From Filimonas lacunae (lineage in GTDB: Bacteria; Bacteroidota; Bacteroidia; Chitinophagales; Chitinophagaceae), in assembly GCF_002355595.1 (NCBI RefSeq), contig NZ_AP017422.1, forward strand, positions 7,258,823 through 7,322,822: 64,000 nucleotides of DNA, written 5' to 3'. Shown piece by piece: positions 36,160-45,464 of this stretch (position 1 is the first letter of the stretch; each line of letters opens with the position of its first letter). The translations under genes and the position numbers were made by a program. Under the pieces are notes generated by a model, which ran no database searches, had not been told where the DNA came from, and was given only the letters and a program-made list of their open reading frames with translations.

Positions 36160-38094
36160 TTACAATTGAACAGATAAGTTGCTTTTATTAAAGGCTTTTA
36201 TCTTGTTTAAGAAATTTTTCCAGTTGTCAAAATCACTTCTGTTAATTACCGGGCTGTTAATCACCATTGTTTTGCGTAGGATAATTTTGTTATCGCGTGC
36301 GGTATAGCTGGCTTGCATGGTATTTTGTAAAAACTCGCTGGTAAAGCTTTTAGGCAGTGAAATAGGCTTGCCATTAGCTGGTAACTCCAGTGTTATTTCA
36401 TCAGAAGAAGTGTACACTTCGTTTATATCAATGGGTGTTTTGCGCGAATCTTCCGGTATAAAGCGGGTAATGGTGCCGGGGAAGAAATCGATATTGGTAT
36501 AATACCTGTTTTCTACCACAGTAACCTGCTCTGATAAATCTACATCGCCTTCAATAACAATGGCCGAATCACGGCTTTTAAAATCGGAAGTTCGTATGTT
36601 GGTTACTTCGGCATTTTTATTATTGAACTGCAGCAGGCTATTGATAAAATCTTTACGCCTGTTAGTGGGTATGCTGTTATAAATGTAATGGAACAGGCTG
36701 CTGGTAGCTCCTTCAAAAGATACTTTCACATGCCCGCTTATTTTATCTTCCTGCAGCACCAGTGCGGCTGTGGTGTATTGTGTGTTTTCACCTGCCCTGG
36801 CTTCTGGTACGGTTTCAATTTTGTAGGTGTCGCCATATTCTACCAGCACTTTTTTACCTTGTATGCGGTAAGCATTTCTGCCCAGTGGTTGGTATTTTTC
36901 GGTGCCATCTAAAAAGTAGGTACTGCCATTATGATACAGCACACAAATAGCGTGGTTGTCTACACAAACCGATTGCACCTCTGTGCGGTCGTAAGGTATT
37001 TCACGGGTGCCTATCCATGAGAAGTGTGCATCAAAGCCAGCCTCTTTCAGCATGGCTGATAAGAGGTTGGCCATGCCTTTACAATCGCCGTATTTGTTTT
37101 TATATACTTCCTGTATGGTTTGTGGAATAAAACCTGCATACCCTTCTTCAAAAGCGATATAGCGAATGTTGTCCTGTACCCAGTAATAGATAGATTTAAT
37201 CTTCTCCTCATCGGTGCTTTTTCCCTGGGTCAGTTGCTGTACTACCGGTTTAATGCTTTCGGCCTGGTTATCTGCTTTTTTGTATAAGTAGTTATACCAC
37301 GCATACATATCGTCAGGCCCTTTAAAGCCGTTGTAGTCTTTTTTGTTGATGTTAAAGCTGCGTACAGTAATAATCAGGTGTGGTAAGTAATAAGGAGATG
37401 CGAGAGAATGGGCTTCGTGTTTCATGCCGGATAAGTTATCGGCGGTGTAGGTGTACGTAGTAAAGCCCTTTTCTTTTTTAGTGCCCTTTTTAAAGGTGTA
37501 ACCGGCAAAGTTTTTCTCGGTTATTTCCAGTTGCAGCCAATCAGGTACTTTAAAGCTGATAGTAGAACTTTTTACCGGGAAGCTTTCATGAAAGAAAACG
37601 CGGCTCAGGTACTTTGCATCTTTAAAGGTGCTGGTGAATTTAAAGCGGCTGCGCTGGCCCGATTCTTCTGCCCTAAAGCCATACCACAAACCAAAGTTGT
37701 CGTCTAAGTAAATGCTTTCATCTGTTAACGATACTTTTTCGGGCGGGTACTTCTGGCTTTTAAAGCCGGTTTTGTAAAAAATCTCAAAATCGTAATCATC
37801 CAGTTTACGAAACTCGTTGTCGGCAATCAGGTAGCCCATAGGAACTTTGTTGTCCATGGCCACCATTTCTACCACGCCTTTTTCTTCCGCTGTGGTAACT
37901 GGCTGACCGTTAAGCCCTTTGCCGGTACTGAAAGTGATTTCTTTTTTGATGTCTGAAGCGCCGAAACGGGCTTTTTTGTCTAGTTTTTTAAGGTAAGAGG
38001 CTGCTAATACTCCTTCGCCATCTGAGGTTTGATATTGGCCGAAGGCGGTTGCACATATCCATAGGCAACCTAACAACAACGTTGGCTTTTTCAT
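36160..38094 (-). CDS. DUF3857/transglutaminase-like protein with intact triad
   Basis: The 644-residue secreted protein (signal peptide MKKPTLLLGCLWICATAFGQ) has an N-terminal DUF3857 domain, then a transglutaminase-like core with Cys338 (YGDCKG), His381 (DNHAICVL) and Asp396 (FLDGTEKY), and a C-terminal beta domain. Such proteins are common in Bacteroidota, often encoded in tandem, and their substrates are unknown. The next gene downstream is the Cys-less relative. The hairpin at 38131-38155 separates it from the upstream peptidase gene. Confidence 0.88.
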   Translation of the reverse strand: MKKPTLLLGCLWICATAFGQYQTSDGEGVLAASYLKKLDKKARFGASDIKKEITFSTGKGLNGQPVTTAEEKGVVEMVAMDNKVPMGYLIADNEFRKLDDYDFEIFYKTGFKSQKYPPEKVSLTDESIYLDDNFGLWYGFRAEESGQRSRFKFTSTFKDAKYLSRVFFHESFPVKSSTISFKVPDWLQLEITEKNFAGYTFKKGTKKEKGFTTYTYTADNLSGMKHEAHSLASPYYLPHLIITVRSFNINKKDYNGFKGPDDMYAWYNYLYKKADNQAESIKPVVQQLTQGKSTDEEKIKSIYYWVQDNIRYIAFEEGYAGFIPQTIQEVYKNKYGDCKGMANLLSAMLKEAGFDAHFSWIGTREIPYDRTEVQSVCVDNHAICVLYHNGSTYFLDGTEKYQPLGRNAYRIQGKKVLVEYGDTYKIETVPEARAGENTQYTTAALVLQEDKISGHVKVSFEGATSSLFHYIYNSIPTNRRKDFINSLLQFNNKNAEVTNIRTSDFKSRDSAIVIEGDVDLSEQVTVVENRYYTNIDFFPGTITRFIPEDSRKTPIDINEVYTSSDEITLELPANGKPISLPKSFTSEFLQNTMQASYTARDNKIILRKTMVINSPVINRSDFDNWKNFLNKIKAFNKSNLSVQL

Positions 38095-38130
38095 TCTTGG
38101 TGATTTAGGGGTCCGGAACAAACATAATTA

Positions 38131-38155
38131 AAAAAGGGGCCATAAGCCCCTTTTT
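38131..38155 (-). terminator. Terminator of the C1-type peptidase gene
   Basis: AAAAAGGGGC (38131-38140) pairs perfectly with GCCCCTTTTT (38146-38155), loop CATAA. On the minus strand it follows the peptidase gene directly and ends in a T-run. Confidence 0.88.
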
Positions 38156-38186
38156 AGCGATATATATCAGAAAAATTAAATGCTGA

Positions 38187-39368
38187 TTATGCTTTCAGTT
38201 TGCTGCGGATATCTTTAGGTAAACCTTCTTTGTTCAGCAGTAAACCGGTGGTTTTAAACTTCACAAAGTTTTTGGTTACGTATAAATAGCCTTTGTAATC
38301 GTTGCTTTCGCCCCATGAGTTTTTCACAATGTAGTATTCACGGCCGGTTTGGTCTTTTGCCAGGCCTACAATCTGCATACCATGGTCGTCGGTGGTAGAG
38401 AAGTTGTCAAAAGCCAGCTGACGCATAGCAGGAGTAATAGTTCTTTCCGGCTTAGGACCGCTGAACATATCTCTTTTTTCAGCGTCGTTCATGTCTTCAA
38501 AATCTTTCTCAGGCACATACGCTACACCGTTTCTCCAGCTGAAGTATTTTTCGCTTACATCGGTAGCCCAACCTACACTATAGCCATTTTTCAGGGCATT
38601 GTCAATAACGTTGGTCATGTCGTCCATTTGAACGTTATAAGCCTGGTCAAAGCTCCAGTTGTCAGGAACCGGTAAGAATACTTTCTGATAAAAAGGCTGA
38701 TCGTTTAAAGAAGTCATTTCAATATAATCAGCTGCATTTAATCCAACTACTTCTTTAGCAAAGGTTTGTGGAGTATAAGACTTGCCGTTGTAATCGAATT
38801 TTTCAGGCACAGTACCCAGGTAGGCGTCTAAAGCTGCGGTAAAAGCAACAATCCAGTTTGGGGTTAATTTGCCGTTGGCATTTTTAATAATACCATCCAG
38901 CATGCCTTTTAAAGCATCCTGCATTTCTGAAAACTTGTTTACAGCAGTACCATAGTTTAAGCCGTTGTATACGCTTTGTGGTAAAGCGCCGTATTTAGCA
39001 TAAATGTTCACTACGTCGTGCAGTTCGCCACCATCTCCCCAGCTAACAGAACCGTGCATGCGCACATAGTTTTTTGCTTTCTCGATGTATACGCAGCGTG
39101 CGGTATATATTTCAGCAATGTCAACAGGTGTTTTTCCTTTTTTCAGCATTTCTGTTTCCAGGAAAGAATTGCCGGAGTAGCTCCAGCAGGTTCCGCTGCT
39201 GCCCTGATTTTTAATAGAAGTAGTTTCTATGTTAATAACAGGCGTGAAAGTGAACTTTTCTTTAGAAGCATCGCTTTTGTTGGCATTCAGCGAGTTTACC
39301 AGGTTGTCCTGCGCCATAATGCTACCTAGCGGAAGCATGGCCAGCAGCACCACATACTTTTTGTTCAT
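38187..39368 (-). CDS. C1-family peptidase (bleomycin hydrolase/PepC type)
   Basis: The 393-residue cysteine peptidase has a signal peptide (MNKKYVVLLAMLPLGSIMAQ), so it is periplasmic or secreted, unlike cytosolic PepC. Catalytic residues are Cys61 in QGSSGTCWSYSG, His329 in DDHGMQIVG and Asn350 in VKNSWG. The ISA-type ARCVYIEKAKNYVRMHG segment also fits the family. The ATG at 39368 is chosen over 39392 because it starts the signal peptide. It diverges from rplM with a 310-base gap. Confidence 0.92.
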   Translation of the reverse strand: MNKKYVVLLAMLPLGSIMAQDNLVNSLNANKSDASKEKFTFTPVINIETTSIKNQGSSGTCWSYSGNSFLETEMLKKGKTPVDIAEIYTARCVYIEKAKNYVRMHGSVSWGDGGELHDVVNIYAKYGALPQSVYNGLNYGTAVNKFSEMQDALKGMLDGIIKNANGKLTPNWIVAFTAALDAYLGTVPEKFDYNGKSYTPQTFAKEVVGLNAADYIEMTSLNDQPFYQKVFLPVPDNWSFDQAYNVQMDDMTNVIDNALKNGYSVGWATDVSEKYFSWRNGVAYVPEKDFEDMNDAEKRDMFSGPKPERTITPAMRQLAFDNFSTTDDHGMQIVGLAKDQTGREYYIVKNSWGESNDYKGYLYVTKNFVKFKTTGLLLNKEGLPKDIRSKLKA

Positions 39369-39678
39369 AAAATACTTGTACTTCGTTTTCAAAAAATTAA
39401 GGGAGCTAAGTTAGGGGGAATGGGTATTACAAAAAGTGCCACGGCATTGTGTTGCAGCCTAAAAAATGTTAAAAAGGCCTTATTTTATGCCGGTTTGATG
39501 TGTTTTATTAAAAATATGTTCAAAAATATTATTGAAAATCAGCGAGTTGCAAGGGTGTGTTGTAAAATAGTTGGCAAAAGGAATAAAAAACCGTTTTGTG
39601 CTGTTACCTTTGCACTCCCGAATTTTTTGGGGTGCCTGACGGGTTAGCGTTGGGTGGGATTATAAAAAAATACAAAAA
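39369..39678. other. Intergenic region between peptidase gene and rplM
   Basis: This 310-base AT-rich gap between divergent genes has one supported signal, the -7 element TACCTTTG at 39605-39612. Bases 39617-39632 (CCCGAATTTTTTGGGG) can form a short hairpin after it. A 75-codon frame here is not believed: it has no family features and lies over the promoter. Confidence 0.6.
39605..39612 (+). promoter_or_regulatory. Candidate -7 element for rplM
   Basis: TACCTTTG fits TAnnTTTG, 67 bases before the rplM ATG. No TTG at the normal spacing upstream. Confidence 0.5.
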
Positions 39679-40122
39679 ATGAGCAAACTTCATTTCACAA
39701 CCAAGCATGCAAATGCGGCTACCGTACAACGCAATTGGTACGTTGTAGACGGTACTAATCAAACCGTAGGGCGTGTGTGTTCAAGAATCGCTTCTGTTCT
39801 GCGCGGCAAGAACAAGGCTTCTTACACTCCACACGTTGATACCGGTGATTATGTAATTTTTATTAACGCTGACAAAGTGGTTTTCTCCGGCAACAAGTTC
39901 GAAGACAAAACCTACATCAACTACTCCGGTTATCCTGGTGGTAAAAAAGAGGAAGCAGCAAAAGATCTGATCAAGCGTCGTCCTGAGGTTATTATTGAGC
40001 GTGCTGTAAAAGGTATGTTACCTAAAAACCGTCTGGGTCGCAAAATGATCAAGAAATTATTCGTGTACGCTGGTACTCAGCACCCGCACACTGCACAGCA
40101 ACCTAAAGAACTTAAGTTCTAA
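39679..40122 (+). CDS. rplM: 50S ribosomal protein L13 (uL13)
   Basis: The 147-residue protein matches uL13: [25 protein letters not shown] near the start, [20 protein letters not shown], and [21 protein letters not shown]. It starts a run rplM-rpsI-rpsB-tsf on the plus strand and is 36 bases from rpsI, an arrangement conserved in many bacteria. Confidence 0.98.
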   Translation: MSKLHFTTKHANAATVQRNWYVVDGTNQTVGRVCSRIASVLRGKNKASYTPHVDTGDYVIFINADKVVFSGNKFEDKTYINYSGYPGGKKEEAAKDLIKRRPEVIIERAVKGMLPKNRLGRKMIKKLFVYAGTQHPHTAQQPKELKF

Positions 40123-40158
40123 TCACCAATCCAAATTTCAAATTCCAAATAGTTATAA

Positions 40159-40548
40159 ATGGAAAAGCAAAAGAATGCAGTTGGTCGTCGTAAAGAAGCC
40201 GTAACCCGTGTTTTCATTACTAAGGGCGAAGGTAAGATCACTGTTAACGATAAAGATTACAAAGTTTACTTTCCGCTGGTATACCTGCAAAATCAGGTAG
40301 AAGCGCCTTTAAAGGCTATCGAGTCTTTAGATAAATTTGATGTGAAGATAAACGCAACTGGCGGTGGCTTAAAAGGTCAGGCCGAAGCTGCTAAACTGGG
40401 TGTTGCCCGCGTTCTGCTGGAAATCAACCCTGAGTTTCGCCCTGCTTTAAAAGTAGCTGGTTACCTGAAACGCGACCCACGTGGTGTTGAACGTAAGAAA
40501 TTCGGTCATAAGAAAGCCCGTCGTAGCTACCAGTTCAGCAAGCGTTAA
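40159..40548 (+). CDS. rpsI: 30S ribosomal protein S9 (uS9)
   Basis: The 129-residue protein has the uS9 start NAVGRRKEAVTRVFITKGEGK and the basic C-terminal tail ending in KARRSYQFSKR, whose last residues contact P-site tRNA. Its length is normal and it lies between rplM and rpsB. Confidence 0.98.
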   Translation: MEKQKNAVGRRKEAVTRVFITKGEGKITVNDKDYKVYFPLVYLQNQVEAPLKAIESLDKFDVKINATGGGLKGQAEAAKLGVARVLLEINPEFRPALKVAGYLKRDPRGVERKKFGHKKARRSYQFSKR

Positions 40549-40587
40549 TATTCACAATCTTATCATCAAACTTTACAAATTAGTACA

Positions 40588-41469
40588 ATGGAAAATAACA
40601 CTTCATTGCAACAGCAATTACTCGAAGCCGGCGTGCATTTTGGACACCTGCGTAAGAAGTGGAATCCTAAAATGTTGCCTTACATCTTTGCAGAAAAGAA
40701 AGGCATCCATATTATAGATCTGAACAAAACCGTTGACCATCTGCAGGAAACTGCAGCTGCGTTAAAGCAAATTGCTAAAAGCGGTAAAAAGATCATGTTC
40801 GTAGCAACTAAAAAACAGGCTAAAGAAATCGTTAGCGAATGCGCTAAACGCGTTAACATGCCTTTTGCTACTGAGCGTTGGTTAGGTGGTATGCTTACTA
40901 ACTTCAACACTGTTCGTAAGAGCGTGAAGAAAATGCAGAGCATTGAAAAAATGCTGGCTGATGGTAGCGCAGAAAGCTTAACTAAGAAAGAGCGTTTAAC
41001 ATTAACCCGCGATAAAGACAAAATGGAAAAAGTATTAGGTGGTATTGCCCAGCTGGGTCGTCTGCCTGCAGCTTTATTCCTGGTTGATATCGGGCACGAG
41101 CATATCGCATTAGCTGAAGCTAAGCGTTTAGGCATCACCACTTTTGGTATGGTTGATACCAACTGTGATCCTAACAAAGTTGACTTCGCTATTCCTTCAA
41201 ACGATGATGCTACTAAATCTATCGCTATCATCACTAACTACATCACTGCTGCTATTGCAGAAGGTTTAGCTGAGCGTCAGGCTGCTAAAGATGATGATGT
41301 GGAAGAAGTAGATAACGAAAACGAAAAGAAAGCAGCACGTATCCAGGCAGAAGCAGAAGCTGAAGCTGCACGTGGTGGTAAAGTTCGTGGTGGTGCTCCT
41401 GCTAAACGTCGTGTACCAGGTGGTGCAAGCCGTCGTCCGGGTGGTCCAAGCACTGGCGGTCCACGCTAG
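40588..41469 (+). CDS. rpsB: 30S ribosomal protein S2 (uS2)
   Basis: The 293-residue protein has the uS2 signatures LLEAGVHFGHLRKKWNPKM and NFNTVRKSVKKMQ and the central PAALFLVDIGHEHIALAEAK. After about residue 230 there is an acidic then Ala/Glu, then Gly/Arg-rich tail (from about 237 on) that many bacteria lack. A 20-bp hairpin separates it from tsf. Confidence 0.98.
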   Translation: MENNTSLQQQLLEAGVHFGHLRKKWNPKMLPYIFAEKKGIHIIDLNKTVDHLQETAAALKQIAKSGKKIMFVATKKQAKEIVSECAKRVNMPFATERWLGGMLTNFNTVRKSVKKMQSIEKMLADGSAESLTKKERLTLTRDKDKMEKVLGGIAQLGRLPAALFLVDIGHEHIALAEAKRLGITTFGMVDTNCDPNKVDFAIPSNDDATKSIAIITNYITAAIAEGLAERQAAKDDDVEEVDNENEKKAARIQAEAEAEAARGGKVRGGAPAKRRVPGGASRRPGGPSTGGPR

Positions 41470-41503
41470 TCGTCAACATTTCCAAATAGTTAAATCGTAA
41501 GGA

Positions 41504-41564
41504 TGAATGTTGGGTTTTAAATGAAGCGTCTATATTAGACAATGCATTTAAAATTCAACATTCA
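41504..41564 (+). other. 20-bp hairpin between rpsB and tsf
   Basis: Bases 41504-41523 pair with 41545-41564 at all 20 positions (two G.U), with a 21-base loop. There is no T-run, so it is not a classical terminator. It could be an attenuator, an RNase site or a protein-binding element controlling tsf relative to rpsB. Confidence 0.65.
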
Positions 41565-41588
41565 CCATTAAAATCATAAAAGAATACT

Positions 41589-42425
41589 ATGTCAACTGTA
41601 TCAATTACAGCCGCTGATATTAACAAACTGCGTCAGGCTACCGGCGCCGGTATGATGGATTGCCGCAAAGCGTTAACCGAAACCAATGGTGACTTTGAAG
41701 CTGCTATTGACTGGTTACGTAAGCAAGGACAGAAAGTTGCTGCTAAACGCAGCGACCGTGAAGCGAAAGAAGGTGTGGTCCTGGCTAAAACTACCGCTGA
41801 CAACAAAACTGGTATTGTTCTGTGTATTAGCTGCGAAACTGACTTCGTATCTAAAAACGCGGACTTCGTTGCTTTTGCTCAAAGCATTGCTGATGCAGCT
41901 ATTGCTAACGACGTAAAAAGCGCAGAAGAACTGAACGAAGTAAGCATCAACGGTGCTAAAATTTCAGATCTGATCAATGATAAACTGGCTGCTATCGGTG
42001 AAAAAATCGGTGTTAGCCGTTTTGAAAGAGTAGAAGCTCCTTATGTTGCCTCTTACATCCACGGTGCAAACCGTATGGGCGTACTGGTAGCTTTAGATAA
42101 AGAATCTGCTGAAGCTGGTAAAGACGTAGCTATGCAAATTGCTGCTATGAACCCGGTTGCAGTTGATCCTGAAAGCGTACCTGCTGAAGCAGTAGAACGC
42201 GAGAGAGCTATCGTTACCGAGCAAATTTCTGCTGATCCTAAAATGGCGGGCAAACCTGCTGAAATGATCGCTAAAATTGCTGATGGTAAACTGAATGCTT
42301 TCTTCAAAGAGCAAACTTTATTAGCTCAGCCTTTTGTTAAAGACGGTGGCAAAACTGTTGCTGAATTCCTGAAAAGCAGCGGCGACGTTAAAGTTCTGTC
42401 TTTCAAACGTGTTGCTTTAGGTTAA
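41589..42425 (+). CDS. tsf: Elongation factor Ts
   Basis: EF-Ts releases GDP from EF-Tu. The 278-residue protein has the N-terminal UBA-like domain (LRQATGAGMMDCRKALTETNGDFEAAIDWLR; the TGAGMMDC motif at about 18), the CETDFVSKN segment of the core domain and a normal C-terminus. It is the last gene of the ribosomal run and ends at a good terminator. Confidence 0.98.
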   Translation: MSTVSITAADINKLRQATGAGMMDCRKALTETNGDFEAAIDWLRKQGQKVAAKRSDREAKEGVVLAKTTADNKTGIVLCISCETDFVSKNADFVAFAQSIADAAIANDVKSAEELNEVSINGAKISDLINDKLAAIGEKIGVSRFERVEAPYVASYIHGANRMGVLVALDKESAEAGKDVAMQIAAMNPVAVDPESVPAEAVERERAIVTEQISADPKMAGKPAEMIAKIADGKLNAFFKEQTLLAQPFVKDGGKTVAEFLKSSGDVKVLSFKRVALG

Positions 42426-42455
42426 TATCTAAGATAACATACTAACAATATACAG

Positions 42456-42484
42456 GCCCGGTAGCATATGCTGCCGGGCTTTTT
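42456..42484. terminator. Terminator of the ribosomal run
   Basis: GCCCGGTAGC pairs with GCTGCCGGGC (42456-42465 with 42470-42479; one G.U), followed by TTTTT. It lies between convergent tsf and recQ. Confidence 0.88.
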
Positions 42485-42491
42485 AGTGGTA

Positions 42492-44384
42492 TTATCTCTT
42501 ACGTTTATCCTGCTTGTGTTGTATGCGGGTGTATAGCTGGTGGTTGATACAATAGTCCTGCACCATTTCTAAAAACGGCTCGCCATACTTAGCCATCTTC
42601 ACTTCCCCAAATCCGTTTATTTTGGAGATATCGCTAAGCGTAATAGGCAAATAGCTGGCCAGTTCACTTAAAGTAGCATCGGAGAAAATAATATAAGGCG
42701 GCACGTTTTCGCTGGTGGCAATTTGTTTACGCAAAGCCTTCAATGCATCAAACAGGTCCTGTTCTATGGCAGGCATGGATGCGGCAACACCCTTCGTGGC
42801 AACAGGTTTGGTTTTGGTTTCCGGCGCTTTGGTAAGTACTGTCAGCATCAACACCGCTTCCCCTTTTAATACAGGCTTACTTTCTTCGGTAAGTTGTAGT
42901 ATAGGGTATTGGCCATCTGTTTGTTTCAGGTAGCCCAGTTGTATCATCTCTTTCATAAAAGAACGCCACTGGTCTTTGCTGTACTCTTTACCTGCACCAT
43001 AGGTTTTAAGCCCGCGGTGCATACCTTTAATGGCGTCGCTGCCACGTAAAAAGTCTATAACATAGTTCAACCCAAAGCGTTCTTCCAGCCGGCTTACAGC
43101 GCTTAGTATCTTTTGACCGGCAATGGTCATATCGCTTTTCACCTGGTCGCTCAGGCACACATCACAATTGCCACAGTAATTGCCGGTATATTCACTAAAA
43201 TAGTTGAGCAGGTATTTGCGGCGGCAGGTATGCAGCTCGCAGAATTCGGCCATCTGTTTCAGCTTTTTCAGCATCAGGCGCGATTGTTCTTCGTTGCCTT
43301 CTACCTGTACCATATTGGTAAGCTTAATTACATCTGCACCGGTGTAATACAACAATGCTTCGCTGGCCAGCCCATCGCGCCCGGCACGACCGGTTTCCTG
43401 GTAATACCCTTCCAGGTTCTTAGGCATGTCGATATGTATTACATAACGCACGTTGCTTTTGTTAATGCCCATACCAAAGGCAATGGTGGCCACAATAATC
43501 TTCACCTCGTCTTTTAAAAACAGGTCCTGCCTTTCTTCCCGTACCTGCTTTTCTAACCCTGCATGATAGGCAATGGCGTCAAAGCCTTGTTCCCGCAGCT
43601 TTTCGGCAAGCGTTTCGGTGCTGTTGCGTGAGAGACAGTAGATAATACCTGCTTCGTTACGGCGTTCTTTCAGATATTGACACAGATGGTCAAAATGGTT
43701 TTTACGCGGCTTAATAGTGTAGCTGATATTAGGCCTGTTAAACGAATTTTCAAAAGTGGCATAGTGGGTTAACTGCAGCTTTTTAATAATGTCGTTACGG
43801 GTATTGGTATCAGCGGTTGCGGTAAGTGCAATAATGGGTGTTTCCGGAAACTGTTGTTTCAGGTTGCCCAGCATCAGGTATTCGGGCCTGAAATCGTGAC
43901 CCCAATCGCTAATACAGTGTGCTTCGTCAATGGCAAACAATGCCACCTGCACCTTCTCTTTCAGATGATTTAAAAAATTGCGTTCGCCCAATAAGCGTTC
44001 CGGTGAAATGTATAAAAGCTTTAACTGGCTTTTTAAGGCCGGCTTATTTTTCAGGGGCAAACGATCCAGTATATCCTGTTGCTCGTAGTTAGACAGGGTA
44101 GAATTCAGATAGGCTGCTTCAATACCATTCTGGTGCAATGCATCCACCTGGTCTTTCATCAATGCAATCAGGGGCGAAACCACCACAGTAAGCCCCTCCA
44201 ATGCTAAGGCGGGTATCTGGTAACAAACCGATTTTCCACCGCCTGTAGGCATCAGCACCATCGAATCTTTGCCCGATAAAATGGTTTCAATAATAGCCTG
44301 CTGGTTATGCCGGAAGGCCGTAAAGCCAAAATGTTCTTTTAATAACTGTAACAATCTCTCCGAACTATTGCCTGTGTCTTTCAT
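42492..44384 (-). CDS. recQ: ATP-dependent DNA helicase RecQ
   Basis: The 630-residue 3'-5' helicase has Walker A TGGGKS in LMPTGGGKSVCYQ, the DEAH box (AIDEAHCISDWGHDFRPEY, from about 150), motif VI QETGRAGRD, a zinc domain CRRKYLLNYFSEYTGNYCGNCDVC (four Cys), a winged helix and an HRDC domain near the end. Length is a little over E. coli RecQ. It acts in recombination, alongside RecO and RecR, which are also encoded in this window. Confidence 0.97.
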   Translation of the reverse strand: MKDTGNSSERLLQLLKEHFGFTAFRHNQQAIIETILSGKDSMVLMPTGGGKSVCYQIPALALEGLTVVVSPLIALMKDQVDALHQNGIEAAYLNSTLSNYEQQDILDRLPLKNKPALKSQLKLLYISPERLLGERNFLNHLKEKVQVALFAIDEAHCISDWGHDFRPEYLMLGNLKQQFPETPIIALTATADTNTRNDIIKKLQLTHYATFENSFNRPNISYTIKPRKNHFDHLCQYLKERRNEAGIIYCLSRNSTETLAEKLREQGFDAIAYHAGLEKQVREERQDLFLKDEVKIIVATIAFGMGINKSNVRYVIHIDMPKNLEGYYQETGRAGRDGLASEALLYYTGADVIKLTNMVQVEGNEEQSRLMLKKLKQMAEFCELHTCRRKYLLNYFSEYTGNYCGNCDVCLSDQVKSDMTIAGQKILSAVSRLEERFGLNYVIDFLRGSDAIKGMHRGLKTYGAGKEYSKDQWRSFMKEMIQLGYLKQTDGQYPILQLTEESKPVLKGEAVLMLTVLTKAPETKTKPVATKGVAASMPAIEQDLFDALKALRKQIATSENVPPYIIFSDATLSELASYLPITLSDISKINGFGEVKMAKYGEPFLEMVQDYCINHQLYTRIQHKQDKRKR

Positions 44385-44476
44385 GCAACATCATTATTCT
44401 AACTGGTAAGAACAGTGAAGATAACATAATATCGGCACGATTATTTGCAGGTAATGGACGGAAAACGCCACTGATT

Positions 44477-45385
44477 ATGACTATTTCGCCCAGCTTTAGA
44501 TTTACACGTGTACTGCAATATACCTGGAAGGTAGACCTTATTATCCTGTTATCGTGTGTAATAGCATACTATGCAGATACCTATATAATAGAACGATTTT
44601 TCATACTACCTCCTATTATCCCCACCGTGCTGGGGCCGGCTATTGCATTTTTTGTAGGCTTTAATAACAACCAGGCTTACGACCGTTGGTGGGAAGCGCG
44701 CAAAATATGGGGCGCTATTGTAAACGACTCACGTTCGTGGGCCAGAAGCATACTGTGCTATGTGGTGCCGAAAGAAGATGATACAGACGCAGAAGCACTG
44801 AAGCAACGTATGGTAAAAAGGCATATCGCCTTTGTATATGCTTTGAAAACAGCACTGCGGCCGCAGAATGACACCGGGTACCGCAAATACCTGGATGAGC
44901 AGGAGCTGGCGTTGGTAGAAAGCCATTCCAACATGCACAACGCTATATTAATGTTGCAAAGTCGCGACCTGGAAATGCTGTCGCAGGAAGGCTACCTGGA
45001 TGGATTCCGGTTTATGGAGATGAACCAACTGTTAGTGAAGTTCAGCGACAGTATGGGGCAGGCCGAACGCATCAAAAACACGGTATTTCCTACCATTTAT
45101 ATTTTCTTTACCCGGCTGTTTATACTGCTGTTTACGGTGATGATTACGATGGTGTGTTCACAGTCAATAGGGCCATGGTCTATTATCATGGGCAGCATTG
45201 TAGGCTCGGTGTTTCATATTACCCATTACAACGGGCAGGCATTGATGGACCCTTTCAGCACACTTACCACCAGCATTTCTATGAACCAGATAAGCCGTAC
45301 CATAGAAATAAACCTGCTGGAAATGATGGGCGAAAAAGAAATTCCACAGCCTGTAAGGCCTATTAATGGTGAATATGTAATGTAA
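44477..45385 (+). CDS. Bestrophin-family anion channel
   Basis: The 302-residue membrane protein has the bacterial bestrophin (YneE/UPF0187) signature: VLGPAIAFFVGFNNNQAYDRWWEARKIWG contains the conserved NNQAYDRWWE segment. Helices at about 19-36, 43-62, 195-213 and 218-238 form a pentameric pore in solved homologues. The C-terminal EMMGEKEIPQPV resembles the family's cytoplasmic end. The role in this organism is unknown. Confidence 0.9.
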   Translation: MTISPSFRFTRVLQYTWKVDLIILLSCVIAYYADTYIIERFFILPPIIPTVLGPAIAFFVGFNNNQAYDRWWEARKIWGAIVNDSRSWARSILCYVVPKEDDTDAEALKQRMVKRHIAFVYALKTALRPQNDTGYRKYLDEQELALVESHSNMHNAILMLQSRDLEMLSQEGYLDGFRFMEMNQLLVKFSDSMGQAERIKNTVFPTIYIFFTRLFILLFTVMITMVCSQSIGPWSIIMGSIVGSVFHITHYNGQALMDPFSTLTTSISMNQISRTIEINLLEMMGEKEIPQPVRPINGEYVM

Positions 45386-45464
45386 ACCGCGGATGTAAGG
45401 GAGGGGAACGATTTGGCATTTGCGGAAAAATTCAGGTTATTTGCACCCACAAATTCCTCTATAC

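Noticed and set aside
39420-39647. 75-residue protein upstream of rplM
   Set aside because: It lies over the rplM promoter, has Cys/Lys-rich noise composition and no recognisable features.
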